A stretch of DNA of 64,000 nt from Streptomyces brevispora. GTDB lineage: Bacteria; Actinomycetota; Actinomycetes; Streptomycetales; Streptomycetaceae. The stretch lies in assembly GCF_007829885.1 (NCBI RefSeq), contig NZ_VIWW01000003.1, positions 1-64,000 of the forward strand, written 5' to 3'. Both the position numbers and the translations under genes were made by a program. The stretch's first letter is position 1; every line of letters starts with the position of its first letter. A model generated the notes under the pieces. That model saw only the letters and a program-made list of their open reading frames with translations, made no database searches and was not told the origin of the DNA. Below are positions 53,264 through 63,146 of the stretch, in pieces.

Positions 53264-56200
53264 TCAGGAGGGGCGGCGGACGAGCTCGACACCGATCAGT
53301 TCCAGCCGGACGGACCCGTCGGCGTCGATCAGTGCTGCGTCGCAGCGCGCCCCCGTGTCGTGCGCCTTCCGTCCCCGCACCACACACCGCACGGTGCCGT
53401 CCACCGGGCCGTGCCGATGCACCCTGCACTCGGCGACGGCCATCGGCAGCGTCGCCGACCCGAGCACCTCCTCGCCCCAGAGCAGGGCGAGTTGGAGCGC
53501 GCCGTCCACGGCGGCCGGATCGAGCGGCCAGTGCTCACCTGTCCAGTCCAGGGCGCGCAGGCCCGCGACGGTCGCCTCGGCGCCATGCTCCGAGACGCCG
53601 CGCACCGAGCGCAGTGCGTGGAAGCGCGGGCCGTGGAAGAGGACCTTTCCGTCGTACGACTCGGTCCGCGCGAGAGGCTTCAGGCCGTCCGGGGTGCCCC
53701 AACCGGAGGCATCGGGCCTGCCGTCCCCGGTGTCCAGGACCGCCCGGAAGTGCGCCAGTCCGTCCTCGCCCCGCAGTTCCGCCTCCAGCCCCGCAACCGA
53801 ACCGGGCGCGCCCCGGCTGCCGAGCACGGTGATCCGGTGGCCCACGCCCCGCAGCGCAGGCAGGGCGTACTTCTTGTAGACGCGCAGATCGCGCAGAACC
53901 AGCTGTCCGGCATCCGGCAGCCAGGCCGTCGCCGCGGCTGCGAACCAGTTCAGGACCAGGGCCACGGGCAGCACGGGAACCCCGGCGGGCGCGTGGTCGG
54001 CCAGCTGCGGCAGGGTGTCCGAGCGGACCAGCAACTGTGCGCTGCGCGGATCACCTGCCGGGGACAGGGCGGCCGGATCGTCCCCCGCAGCAAGCACGAC
54101 GCGGGCCTCGCCGACCGTGCCGTCCAGCTCGGCCGTGAAGGCCGCAGCGCCCTGGTCCAGGGGGATGAGCGGGACCCCGGACAGGCCGAAGTGCGCGGCC
54201 AGGGCCGGGGTGACCATGCCGCCCTGCCAGGGGCCCCAGGCCACACACCGCACCAGGCAGCCGGGGCGGCGGGTCTGCTCGGCTGACGCGACCTGATGGA
54301 GGACCTCGTTGGCCATCGCGTAGTCGGCCTGCCCCGGATTCCCGAACACGGCGGCCACCGAGGAGAAGAGGCAGATGGTGTCCAGGGGGTCGTCCGCCGT
54401 CGCCGCAAGCAACGCCCGCAGACTGTCCACCTTGGTGGACATCACCAGCTCGGCCTGCTCGTCGGTCTTGTCGCCGATCAGCCTGTCGGCCAGTACCCCC
54501 GCGCCGTGCACGATGCCGGTGACCGGCCCCCATGTCTCGCGTACGTCGCGCAGGGCAGCGGCGAGGGCGTCACCGTCGCGGGCGTCCACCCGGATGTACC
54601 GGACGGGCGACCCCGCGGCCTCCAGCCCCGCCACTGTCGCCCGCACCTCGCGCGCGGCCAGGATCGCCCGGGCCCGCTCCGCGATCCGGGCGGGCGACGA
54701 GTCCGCCGCGTCCAGGGCGGAGCGTTCCGCGAGCAGGCGGGTGAGCGCCGGTTCGTCGGTCGCCGCTGCCAGTCCGGCGGGCTCGGCGGCCGGCTCCGTC
54801 CTTCCCAGCAGCACGATCCGCGGGCGGTGGGCCCTGGCCAGGTCGAGCAACGCCGCGGCGGTCACCCCGCGGGCCCCTCCGGTGGCCACGATCACCGACG
54901 CGGAGGAGATCCGCCGTGTGCCGTCGGGCGCCACCTGCTCGGGTACCAGCCGCAGGAGGGTGCGGGTGCCGTCCGCGCGCAGGCCGACCTCCGAGTCGGC
55001 TCCGCCTTCGAGCAGTTCGCGCACGATCGCCTCGGCGACGTCCTCGTCGTCCCGGTCGCCCCGTCGGCAGTCGATGGCCTTGACCGAGGCGTCCGGCCAT
55101 TCCTTCGCCGCGGTCCTGGCCAGACCGGCGACCCCGCCCAGCCACGCACGGCCGGGTTCGTGGCCTCCGAGCCCGAAGTCGCCCCCGGTGTCCTGAACGG
55201 TGACGAACAGCCCGCCGCCCCCGGCCGCTCGTGCCGCCGCCGCCACCGCTCGCGCCGCGCGCAGTGCCGACCGGTGGACCTCCCGCGCCCCGTCCGGCGT
55301 GCCGTTCGCGGTGAGCCCGCCGAGATGGACGACACCGCGTGCGTGCGAGGGCACTTCCGCCACGGCGGTGGCGTCCACGCCGCGCTCCGTCAGTTTCCGG
55401 GCGACGAGGCCGGCGACTCCGCACCCGTCCGCGCCCTCGCCGGTCACCGTGACGGGGCCGTCCAGCAGTCCCGCCGTGATCAGCCCGGACGGCGGCGACT
55501 CCACCGTGCGCGGTACCAGCCTCGTCAGCGGAGTCCGCTCGCCGGACCCGGTGCGCGGGGCGGGCAGTTCGGGGACGGTGGAGACCTCGGTGGTTCCGGA
55601 GGGTCCGGCATGCTCGACGGTCTCCGCCACCGCGGGGACGGAGGCGTCTTGGAGGACGGAGGCCTCTTGGGGGAGGCCGGGCACGGCGCGGACGTCCGGC
55701 ACCGGGGCCTCGGCGGGCCGGGCGCCGCCGGTGAGCGCCTCGACGATCTCGCGCAGCGTACGGAGCCTGCCGAGCTGCGCGACGTCTCCCGTTGCCACGT
55801 CACCCAACTGCCGGCGGACGGCCGACAGGATCTCGACGCGCTTGATGGAGTCGACGCCCAGATCCGCCTCCAGCTCCATGTCCATGTTGAGCATGGCGGT
55901 GGGATAGCCGGTGAGCCGGGCCACCACCGACAGGAGCAACTCCTCCAGCTCCGTCGGCGACAGGGGCACCGCGCCATCGGCGGGAGCGGAAGCGGTTGCC
56001 GGTGCGGGGGAAGGCGCGGAACCGGACCCGACGCGCACAGGAGGGGTGGGGGCGGGCGGAGGCGCCGCTGACGGAACAACGGTCGCGACCGGAGCCGGCG
56101 GCGCCACGGGTGCCGGTACGCCTCGCGGCGACGAGGAGCGCGGCAGCGGCAGCGGCAGCGGCGGCGCGGAGACAGGCATGTCCATGGCCCCACCCGCGTG

Positions 56201-59200
56201 TACGTCCGTGGATCCACCCGCGTGCGGTACCCCGAGCATCGCGGCCAGGGTCGTCTCGGTCATCCGCAGAAAGGTCATGTGGCTTTCCGTCAGCATGCGT
56301 TGGCAGGCCGCGTGGGTCTGCGCCGTCTGCCGCTGGACACTCTCGACGGCGGCGTACCAATCACCGTCGGCGGCGCCCCCGCTCCCGGCCCCGGAGTCGT
56401 GAGGAGCACCGGCCTCGGGTACCGGTTCGAGCTCCGGCTGCCATGGTGCGGAAGCCGTACCGTACGCCGACGGCTGCGCGGTGTGGACGGGGGAGGGGAC
56501 GTACGCGGGCATGGGGGCCGCCGGGATGTCGGACGCGGAAACGTGTGCGGGGGAAGGCTGGGGCTCGCGTCCGGGCTCGCGCTCCGGGGCGGGCGGCGGT
56601 TCGGCGGACGCGGCGCGGGGTGGGGGGAACTGACCGCAGTTGGCTCCGCTGATCTTCACGGTCATTCGGGGCTCGTGCTCCTTCGCTGGGGTCCCATGGG
56701 CGTACGGCGCCCAGAGAGTGTCGAGGTCGAGGGGGACGCCGCGTACGGCGAGTTCGCCGAGCGCGGCGTGCAGGGTGTCGGCGCCGTGCCGGGCCGGCCG
56801 GTCCAGGGGAACGGCCGCGTGCTCGCGGTCGCCGAGGATCTGTCCGACCAGGCCGGTCAGCGCCGCGCCCGCGCCGACCTCGACGAAGGTCCGCACCCCC
56901 GCCGCGTACATTGCCTCGATCTGGTCCTGGAAGAGCACCGGGGAAGCGAGATGACCGGCGATCCGGCGGCGCACCTCGTCGGGTGACGACGGGTACGGCG
57001 CCGCGTCGGCGTTGCCGTAGACCTCGATCCTGGGCTCCGTGAGAGGCACCGTGCGCAGGTACTCGGCGAGCGGTTCGACGGCCGGTTCGACCAGCGGGCT
57101 GTGGAAGGCAGCCGACGTGGCCAGCCGGCGGGTGCCGGTCCCCTTGGCCGAGAACGCCTTCTCGGCACGCGCGACCGCCTCCCACGACCCCGAAAGAACC
57201 ATCTGGCGCGGGGAGTTGTGGTTGGCCGGCCAGATGTCGCTCAAGCCGCCACCGGACAGCACCTCCGCCACGTGCACGCGGTCCGCCGCCACCGCCAGCA
57301 TCCCGCCCGGGGTGACCGCCGCGTCGCGCATCAGCTCACCGCGGCGACGGGCCAGATCCACGAGCGAGCCGGCGTCCAGAGCTCCCGCGCAGTGCAGCGC
57401 CACCAGCTCGCCGAAGCTGTGACCCGCCACGCAGTCCGGCCGCAGACCCAGTTCGCGCACCACCTCCAGCAGGGCCAGGGCGTGTACCGCCAATGCGGGT
57501 TGCGCCCACTCGGTGGCATCCAGCAGGTTCCGCCGGGCGGTGCGTTCCCCGTCGGTGAAGGCGGGCGGCGGGAACACGACCCGGTGCAGGGGCTGTCCGT
57601 CGAAGCGGGCGCCGCCCAGCCGGTCCCACACGGCCTGGGCGGTAGGTGCCAGCATCGCGAGATCCGCTCCCATCCCGACGTACTGGGACCCCTGTCCCGG
57701 GAACAGGAAGCCGATGCGGCCGGGTTCGGCCTCCCCGCACGCGTACCGGACACCGGTCGGCGTCGAGAACGCGGTGCCGGGTCGCTGCCGGATAAGCGCG
57801 ATTGCCTGCGCGTGTTTCTCCCGCAGGTCCTCGACATCGGTGGCGACGACGGCCAGCCGCATCGGGGCGGCGGGTGAGAAGGACGCGTGGCTCTCCCGTG
57901 CCAGAACGGCCAGCGGACGACTGTCGTCCGCCCGCGGCGCCGCGAGGTCCGACGGGGAAGCCCCACTGAACAGGACGAGTTCGCTAGGGGCGGAACGGTG
58001 GCGCGGAGCCGCGCGGCCCGCGGCGCCCCGGGGCACGTACTCCTCCAGCGTGACGTGGAAGTTGCTGCCGCCGAAACCGAAACTCGACACCGATGCCCGG
58101 CGTGGATGTCCGGCGGACCGCACCCACGGACGGGTCTCCGTGTTGACGTAGAACGGGCCGTCCGCAGCGGCGGCCGCCGGGTTCGGCCGGTCGACCTTCA
58201 CGGTCGGCGGAAGGACCTTGTGGTGCAGGGCCATGACGGCCTTGAGTAGCCCCGCAGCGCCCGCCGCGCACTTGGTGTGGCCGATCTGCGACTTGACCGA
58301 GCCGATCGCACACCACTGACCGTCCGTGCGGCCCGAAGCGCCGAACACCTCTTTGAGCGCGGCCAGTTCGGCGGTGTCCCCGGCCTTCGTACCGGTCCCG
58401 TGCGCCTCCACCAGCTCCACGGTCTCCGGCCCGTAGCCCGCATCCTCGTAGGCGCGTCGCAGGGCCCGCGCCTGGCCGTCGGGCAGTGGGGCGTAGATCG
58501 CCGTGCTCCTGCCGTCGGAAGACGTGCCGATGCCCCGGATCACCGCGTGGATCCGGTCGCCGTCCCGCTCCGCGTCGGACAACCGCTTCAACGCGTACAT
58601 GACGACCGCTTCGCCCAGCATGGTGCCGTCGGCCGCGGCCGAGAACGGACGGCAGTCACCGCTGGGAGACAGCGCGGGCGTCTTGGAGAAGCACAGGAAC
58701 ATGCCGATGTCGTTCCCGGTGTCCACGCCTCCGCTGATCACCAGGTCGGCCCGGCCGAGGGACAGCTCACCGACCGACGTCGACAGGGCCGCCAGGGAAC
58801 TGGCACAGGCGGCGTCGGTGGTGTGGTTGATGCCGTGCAGGTCGAACCGGTTGGCGATCCGGCCCGCGACGACGTTGCCGAGCAGTCCGGGGAAGGTCGA
58901 TTCCCGCCACGGTGCGAATCGGGCCGAGATGCGGTCGCACACGGCCTGTGCCTCGGTCTCACCGAATCCGCTCTCCCGCAGCGCCGCGAGCCACACCGGG
59001 CGCTGGGCGCGCCCGTACATGTGCGGAAGCAGTTCCAGGGCGGCCGCGCCGAGGACGACGCCGGTCCGGTCCCGGTCGACCCCGGCCAGACCGCCGGCGT
59101 CGGTCAACACCTGGTCGGCGACCATCAGGGCGAGCAACTGGGAGGTGTCCGTCGCAGGCAGGTTGGCGGGGGGCACCCCGTAGGCCATCGGGTCGAAGTC

Positions 59201-59485
59201 GACCTCGGAGAGGAAGGCGCCCCGACGGGCATACGTCTTGTCGGGGGCAGCCGGGTCCGGGTCGTAGTGGTCCTCCACGCTCCAACGCGAGGCGGGTACC
59301 TCGGTGATCAGGTCACGACGACCGGTCACGATCCGCCAGTAGCCGGCCGCGTCCGTCGCGCCGGGCACCAGGGCGCCGACGCCGACCACGGCGACGGGGA
59401 CCTGGCGGTGGGGTGGGCCGGGCACGGTCTCTCCTCCGGGTCGGGCTGTCGTTGCTGACGCCGCGGCGGCGCCGGTGCCGCTCAC
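53264..59485 (-). CDS. PfaA/Pfa2-like lipid synthase, KS-AT-ACP-KR-DH
   Basis: 2073 residues. KS (29-485) has Cys227 in DAACASS, His362 in EAHGTGT and His403 in SQIGHTK. A malonyl-type AT (590-925) has GQGSQ and GHSFGE with Ser690. A Pro/Ala-rich linker carries a conserved helix around 1043-1083. One ACP (1178-1252) has the phosphopantetheine Ser1213 in ADLGVDSIKRVEIL; PfaA proteins usually have four or more. KR (about 1330-1805) has ATGGARGVT, Ser1708/1709 and Tyr1722 in GQADYAMAN. A C-terminal double-hotdog DH has HAPAGVPVLP (His1831) and Asp1994 in VDGALQ. GTG 59485 overlaps the PfaD stop (GTGA); the longer upstream frame is PfaD sequence in another frame. Confidence 0.9.
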   Translation of the reverse strand: MSGTGAAAASATTARPGGETVPGPPHRQVPVAVVGVGALVPGATDAAGYWRIVTGRRDLITEVPASRWSVEDHYDPDPAAPDKTYARRGAFLSEVDFDPMAYGVPPANLPATDTSQLLALMVADQVLTDAGGLAGVDRDRTGVVLGAAALELLPHMYGRAQRPVWLAALRESGFGETEAQAVCDRISARFAPWRESTFPGLLGNVVAGRIANRFDLHGINHTTDAACASSLAALSTSVGELSLGRADLVISGGVDTGNDIGMFLCFSKTPALSPSGDCRPFSAAADGTMLGEAVVMYALKRLSDAERDGDRIHAVIRGIGTSSDGRSTAIYAPLPDGQARALRRAYEDAGYGPETVELVEAHGTGTKAGDTAELAALKEVFGASGRTDGQWCAIGSVKSQIGHTKCAAGAAGLLKAVMALHHKVLPPTVKVDRPNPAAAAADGPFYVNTETRPWVRSAGHPRRASVSSFGFGGSNFHVTLEEYVPRGAAGRAAPRHRSAPSELVLFSGASPSDLAAPRADDSRPLAVLARESHASFSPAAPMRLAVVATDVEDLREKHAQAIALIRQRPGTAFSTPTGVRYACGEAEPGRIGFLFPGQGSQYVGMGADLAMLAPTAQAVWDRLGGARFDGQPLHRVVFPPPAFTDGERTARRNLLDATEWAQPALAVHALALLEVVRELGLRPDCVAGHSFGELVALHCAGALDAGSLVDLARRRGELMRDAAVTPGGMLAVAADRVHVAEVLSGGGLSDIWPANHNSPRQMVLSGSWEAVARAEKAFSAKGTGTRRLATSAAFHSPLVEPAVEPLAEYLRTVPLTEPRIEVYGNADAAPYPSSPDEVRRRIAGHLASPVLFQDQIEAMYAAGVRTFVEVGAGAALTGLVGQILGDREHAAVPLDRPARHGADTLHAALGELAVRGVPLDLDTLWAPYAHGTPAKEHEPRMTVKISGANCGQFPPPRAASAEPPPAPEREPGREPQPSPAHVSASDIPAAPMPAYVPSPVHTAQPSAYGTASAPWQPELEPVPEAGAPHDSGAGSGGAADGDWYAAVESVQRQTAQTHAACQRMLTESHMTFLRMTETTLAAMLGVPHAGGSTDVHAGGAMDMPVSAPPLPLPLPRSSSPRGVPAPVAPPAPVATVVPSAAPPPAPTPPVRVGSGSAPSPAPATASAPADGAVPLSPTELEELLLSVVARLTGYPTAMLNMDMELEADLGVDSIKRVEILSAVRRQLGDVATGDVAQLGRLRTLREIVEALTGGARPAEAPVPDVRAVPGLPQEASVLQDASVPAVAETVEHAGPSGTTEVSTVPELPAPRTGSGERTPLTRLVPRTVESPPSGLITAGLLDGPVTVTGEGADGCGVAGLVARKLTERGVDATAVAEVPSHARGVVHLGGLTANGTPDGAREVHRSALRAARAVAAAARAAGGGGLFVTVQDTGGDFGLGGHEPGRAWLGGVAGLARTAAKEWPDASVKAIDCRRGDRDDEDVAEAIVRELLEGGADSEVGLRADGTRTLLRLVPEQVAPDGTRRISSASVIVATGGARGVTAAALLDLARAHRPRIVLLGRTEPAAEPAGLAAATDEPALTRLLAERSALDAADSSPARIAERARAILAAREVRATVAGLEAAGSPVRYIRVDARDGDALAAALRDVRETWGPVTGIVHGAGVLADRLIGDKTDEQAELVMSTKVDSLRALLAATADDPLDTICLFSSVAAVFGNPGQADYAMANEVLHQVASAEQTRRPGCLVRCVAWGPWQGGMVTPALAAHFGLSGVPLIPLDQGAAAFTAELDGTVGEARVVLAAGDDPAALSPAGDPRSAQLLVRSDTLPQLADHAPAGVPVLPVALVLNWFAAAATAWLPDAGQLVLRDLRVYKKYALPALRGVGHRITVLGSRGAPGSVAGLEAELRGEDGLAHFRAVLDTGDGRPDASGWGTPDGLKPLARTESYDGKVLFHGPRFHALRSVRGVSEHGAEATVAGLRALDWTGEHWPLDPAAVDGALQLALLWGEEVLGSATLPMAVAECRVHRHGPVDGTVRCVVRGRKAHDTGARCDAALIDADGSVRLELIGVELVRRPS

Positions 59486-61065
59486 GCCAGCTCGCGCGGC
59501 GGGTAGGCGAACGCCTCGGTCGGCAAGGGAACTCCGTAGGTTCGCAGTTGATGGGCGCGGGTGAGTACCGCGGCCCCTTCGAGCAGGTTGAGCGCGATCT
59601 GCACCACGGACCGGTTCGCCGGCTCGGCCAGGAACGTGCCCGCCACCCACCGGTTGAACGCGCCCATCGCCGGACCGCACCAGATCTGGTAGTCGGTCCG
59701 CCGCGACCCCTCGCCGGTGATCGCCCACCGGCTGGAGCTCCCCAGGTACCAGCGGAAGACCAGGGCCATTCGGTGCTTCGGGTCGGCCTCCGCACGGGTG
59801 ATCTCCGCGGGATCACGCCGTTCCCAGAACGCGCGCGTGCGCTGCCAGACCTCGTCGAACGGGGCGCGCAGCACGTCGCGTTCGATCGTGGCCCGCAGTG
59901 CGGGCGGAATCTCCTCCAGCGAACCGTGGGCCCGGTACGCAGCATGGAGCCGGCCGGCCCGCTGGGCGAACATCGTTCCACGTGAGAGCACTTGAAGCTG
60001 CACGCCCAGCTCGAACATGTCGGCCGCCGGTGCCATGGTCACGTCGGAGATGTCCGCGTCGCAGAGCATCGCCTTGGCCTCGTCGGACAGGCCCGCCTCG
60101 GTGGCCGTCTGGTTCACCGACCCGACGACCACGTAGGACGCACCGAGGGCGAAGGCGGCGGCCACCGCGTCCGGTGTGCCGAGGCCGCCGGCCGCGCCGA
60201 GCCGGACCGGCCGACGGTAGCCGAACCGATGGCACAGGGTGTCGCGCAGGGCCGCGATCCTCGGCAGCAGGGCCGACAGCGGCCGGTTGTCGGTGTGCCC
60301 ACCGCTGTCCGCCTCCACGGTGATGTCCTCGGCCACCGGCACCAGGGCCGCCAGATCCGCCTCCTGCCGGGTGAGCTTCCCCCGGGCGACGAGATGGTCC
60401 AGCAGCACGGGCGGGGCGGGGGAGAGGAACCTCTCGGCCACCTCGGGCCGGGAGACCTTGGCGAGCAGGCGCGTGCGCCGGACGACGGCGCCGTCCGCGC
60501 CCCGGCGCAGCCCGTGCGCCGAGCACAGCACGACCGCCGGGGTCAGCTCCATGAACGCCGACGCGGAGATCCGGGGGACACCGCAGCGCAGCAGCAACTC
60601 GGCTACGCGGAACTCCAGTTCCGGTTCGGCCGGTGAGTGGATGAGGTTGACGCCCCAGTTCGGGCGGGACTCCAGCTCCTGCGCGAGCGCGTGCACGGCC
60701 CGCTCCACATCGGGGTAGGCCAGCCCCCCTGCCCCGAAGAAGCCGAGCATCTGGGCCCGTGCCATCGCCGAGACCATCCGGGTGGTCGCGATGCCGTTCG
60801 CCATCTCACCGGCGACATAGGGGAAGCGGACGCCGTGTGCCTCGCAGAAGGTGCGACCGCCGAGCCACTCGGGGTACAGCGGCGGCAGCGTACCGAGCAC
60901 CGGGCCGCCGGGTACGGGACCGGTCGCGATCCCCAGCTCACGGCCGTCCGGCCCGCTGACGACGTGGGCGGGGTTCCGGATCTGCCGGGCACCGGCCGCG
61001 ATCCCCTCGGGCGAGAAGACCGGCGGGGACGCGGCGGGAGTGCCGGCAACGGTGAGGACGGACAT
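59482..61065 (-). CDS. PfaD-type flavin-dependent enoyl reductase
   Basis: 527 residues. This is a 2-nitropropane-dioxygenase-like TIM-barrel flavoenzyme of the PfaD family, the trans-acting enoyl reductase of PUFA and trans-AT polyketide synthases. Signatures are FPYVAGEMANGIATTRMV, GFFGAGGL, SRPNWGVNLIHSP, the FMN-phosphate site EADSGGHTDNRP and LGAAGGLGTPDAVAAAF, plus the C-terminal extension YLGSSSRWA and CGPAMGAFNRWV characteristic of PfaD. GGAG stands 8 bp before the ATG. It is coupled to the PfaA-like gene by a 4-bp overlap and lies 33 bp after the thioester reductase. It would supply the saturation steps. Confidence 0.92.
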   Translation of the reverse strand: MSVLTVAGTPAASPPVFSPEGIAAGARQIRNPAHVVSGPDGRELGIATGPVPGGPVLGTLPPLYPEWLGGRTFCEAHGVRFPYVAGEMANGIATTRMVSAMARAQMLGFFGAGGLAYPDVERAVHALAQELESRPNWGVNLIHSPAEPELEFRVAELLLRCGVPRISASAFMELTPAVVLCSAHGLRRGADGAVVRRTRLLAKVSRPEVAERFLSPAPPVLLDHLVARGKLTRQEADLAALVPVAEDITVEADSGGHTDNRPLSALLPRIAALRDTLCHRFGYRRPVRLGAAGGLGTPDAVAAAFALGASYVVVGSVNQTATEAGLSDEAKAMLCDADISDVTMAPAADMFELGVQLQVLSRGTMFAQRAGRLHAAYRAHGSLEEIPPALRATIERDVLRAPFDEVWQRTRAFWERRDPAEITRAEADPKHRMALVFRWYLGSSSRWAITGEGSRRTDYQIWCGPAMGAFNRWVAGTFLAEPANRSVVQIALNLLEGAAVLTRAHQLRTYGVPLPTEAFAYPPRELA

Positions 61066-61098
61066 GCAAGGGCTCCAACGGGAGAGGACGTCTGCTGG

Positions 61099-62325
61099 TC
61101 AGGCGTACCGGACGGACGGGAGGACGGCCGGGGGAGTGCCCGGCGACAGGACGAGGGCCCTGCCCCGCGGCGCCAGACCGGACCAGAGGTAGTCGAGGCC
61201 CACCGGTGCGGAGGCCGCCGACGGCCCCAGCCGGGTCCTGACCCGGGTGTCGTCGAACCGCCGCCGGTGGGCGAGGTATGCCGTCATGCCCGGATAGAAG
61301 TCCAGCAGCGCCTCCAGCGCTGACGGGGTGTCCGGCTTGGTGGCGACCAGGTCGATCGAGAGCGGGACCAGCCGCTCCAGCAGGTCCACGACCGTCGGTA
61401 CGGGCACATCGCGGTCATGGACGACGTGGTACGTGTCGACCCCGCCCGAGGGCGCCAGGCCGGCCAGCCGCACCATGACCTCGGCCGCGTGCTCCACCTG
61501 CAACAGGTTCAGCCGGCCGTGCGGATGTCCCACCGTCCGGATGAGGGACCGGCCGGCCGGGCCGGAGCTGCGAGGCCCGCGATCCCGTGGTCCGGGAAAG
61601 CCGCTGGACGCGCTCTCGTCACTGTCCCGGCTGCCGGGCCCTCCGGGGTCGGCGGCACACCGCGCGTCCCGCAGGATCCGCTCGATGACCTGCAGCGGGT
61701 GCGACGGCAGTTCGGGGTGCGGCGGCAGGTCAGTGACCAGGATGCTCGGCCGCAGCACCAGGACCGGGCGGCGGTGCTCCCGGGACCACGCGTGTATCAG
61801 CAGCTCCGCCTCGTACTTGGACCGTTCGTAGGCGTTCTCGAAACCGCAGACGTCGTCCAGCTCGTCCTCGTACGCCACTCCGTCCCGCCGCGCCCCGGCC
61901 ACGAACGCGGTGCTCACATGACGGACCAGAGGTTTCCGGCGGCCGGCGGCAGCCAACTCCAGCACGTGCCGGGTGCCTTCGACGTTGGTCCGGCGCAGCT
62001 CGGGGAGATTCCCCTCCAGATTGATGTTGCCCGCACTGTGCCAGATCGCGCCCAGACCGTCGGCCAGCTTCTGGAAGGTCCGCCCGGACAGGCCCAGCCG
62101 AGGCTGCGCCAGATCCGTCTCCACCACTCGTAAACGGCCGGGGAGCCTGGCGGTGAACGTCTCGGGTGAGCCGGTCAGTTCGAAGAACCGGGTGATCCGG
62201 TGCAGAGCGTCCCCCGATCCCGCGTGGGCCAGGACCGTCACCGATGGGTGCGTGTCGAGCAGGCGACGCAACAGGCGCAGTCCGAGGAATCCGGTGGCGC
62301 CGGTGAGGGCGACGTGCACGAGCAT
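61099..62325 (-). CDS. Stand-alone thioester reductase (extended SDR)
   Basis: 408 residues. This is an NAD-binding-4/thioester-reductase domain that reduces acyl-ACP or acyl-CoA to aldehyde and possibly alcohol. The glycine motif is LTGATGFLG (7-15), STAFVAG is at 138-144 and the active site YERSK has Tyr166 and Lys170; VLRPSIL follows. A Ser/Arg-rich insertion (about 235-275) is unusual. The ATG at 62325 puts the Rossmann motif at the N-terminus; the longer frame is unrelated sequence. It is first gene of the operon. HglB of heterocyst glycolipid synthesis has the same domain fused to ACPs; here it is separate, implying reductive release of the chain. Confidence 0.85.
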   Translation of the reverse strand: MLVHVALTGATGFLGLRLLRRLLDTHPSVTVLAHAGSGDALHRITRFFELTGSPETFTARLPGRLRVVETDLAQPRLGLSGRTFQKLADGLGAIWHSAGNINLEGNLPELRRTNVEGTRHVLELAAAGRRKPLVRHVSTAFVAGARRDGVAYEDELDDVCGFENAYERSKYEAELLIHAWSREHRRPVLVLRPSILVTDLPPHPELPSHPLQVIERILRDARCAADPGGPGSRDSDESASSGFPGPRDRGPRSSGPAGRSLIRTVGHPHGRLNLLQVEHAAEVMVRLAGLAPSGGVDTYHVVHDRDVPVPTVVDLLERLVPLSIDLVATKPDTPSALEALLDFYPGMTAYLAHRRRFDDTRVRTRLGPSAASAPVGLDYLWSGLAPRGRALVLSPGTPPAVLPSVRYA

Positions 62326-63146
62326 GGCTCCAAGGGCAGTGAGAGGGGCGGTCCCGCGACCGTGTGCGGAGGCGGGGTGCCGCCGTTGCGGCGACCGGGT
62401 GCGGCAGAGCGGCATGCCATCGGCCGTCCTGCGACGCGGAGCGCCACTGGCGGTCGCACCGTGCACGGTCCGGCCGATCCGGCCGGTCCGGTGCTCCGAC
62501 GCCCTGTCCGGCCAGGGGTTCCTCAGGCCTGCTCCGGCCCGGTGACCTCCGGCGCACGGCACACAATGTCAGACGGTGGGCGGGCCGAGAGCCTCGATTC
62601 CTCCTGCTCACCCGAACGGAGTACGCCACACCGCGAACCGTGCGCGCCGGGCTGGTTCGGAGAGGCAGCACCGCAGGCCGGGCTGCCCGGTGAACGCGAC
62701 AGGCAGGACACGGGCGGAGGTGTACGGGCGCGATCCGAGCGCCGTCCTCCTTTCGGGGGAACTTGCCGGTGGGGGTCGTGGATCGGCCTGCTGGGGGGTC
62801 GCCGTGTCGTCGGCGGCTGCGGGAAGCGCGGGGAGGCAGACCAATCACGGCATGGGAACAGGGGCCCGGAGGCCTGCGGGGCGGATGCGGCCGGCGGCCC
62901 CGGCCCTGACCGGAAACGGGCTGCCGGGCCGGCGCGGCCTGTGGGCACCGGACGGACCGGCTCCGGCCGGTGGTCATTCTGATGGTCGGCCGGTCCGGGC
63001 AGCGTTGTGCCGCGGCCGGCCGGGGGCGTGCTGCCCGGCGCCGGTGGCCTCCTGCCGGCCGCCCGCTCGTGTCGCCCCTGTCTCTCCTGCCGTCAGGGCT
63101 GTCGCCCTGCTGTCGCCCTCGGCCAGAATCGGAGCTCCGAAGCCCC
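62326..63146. other. Divergent intergenic region of the lipid locus
   Basis: 821 bp between the divergent thioester reductase and acyltransferase starts. Open frames exist on both strands because of the GC content, but none has domain-like sequence together with a ribosome site. It must hold both promoters; I could not identify a convincing operator. Confidence 0.4.

Noticed and set aside
49724..54286. A 1520-codon plus-strand open frame opposite the lipid synthase genes
   Set aside because: It is antisense to two megaenzymes with clear domains and active sites. Its translation has no motifs and is Gly/Arg/Pro-rich as expected of a shadow frame in high-GC DNA.
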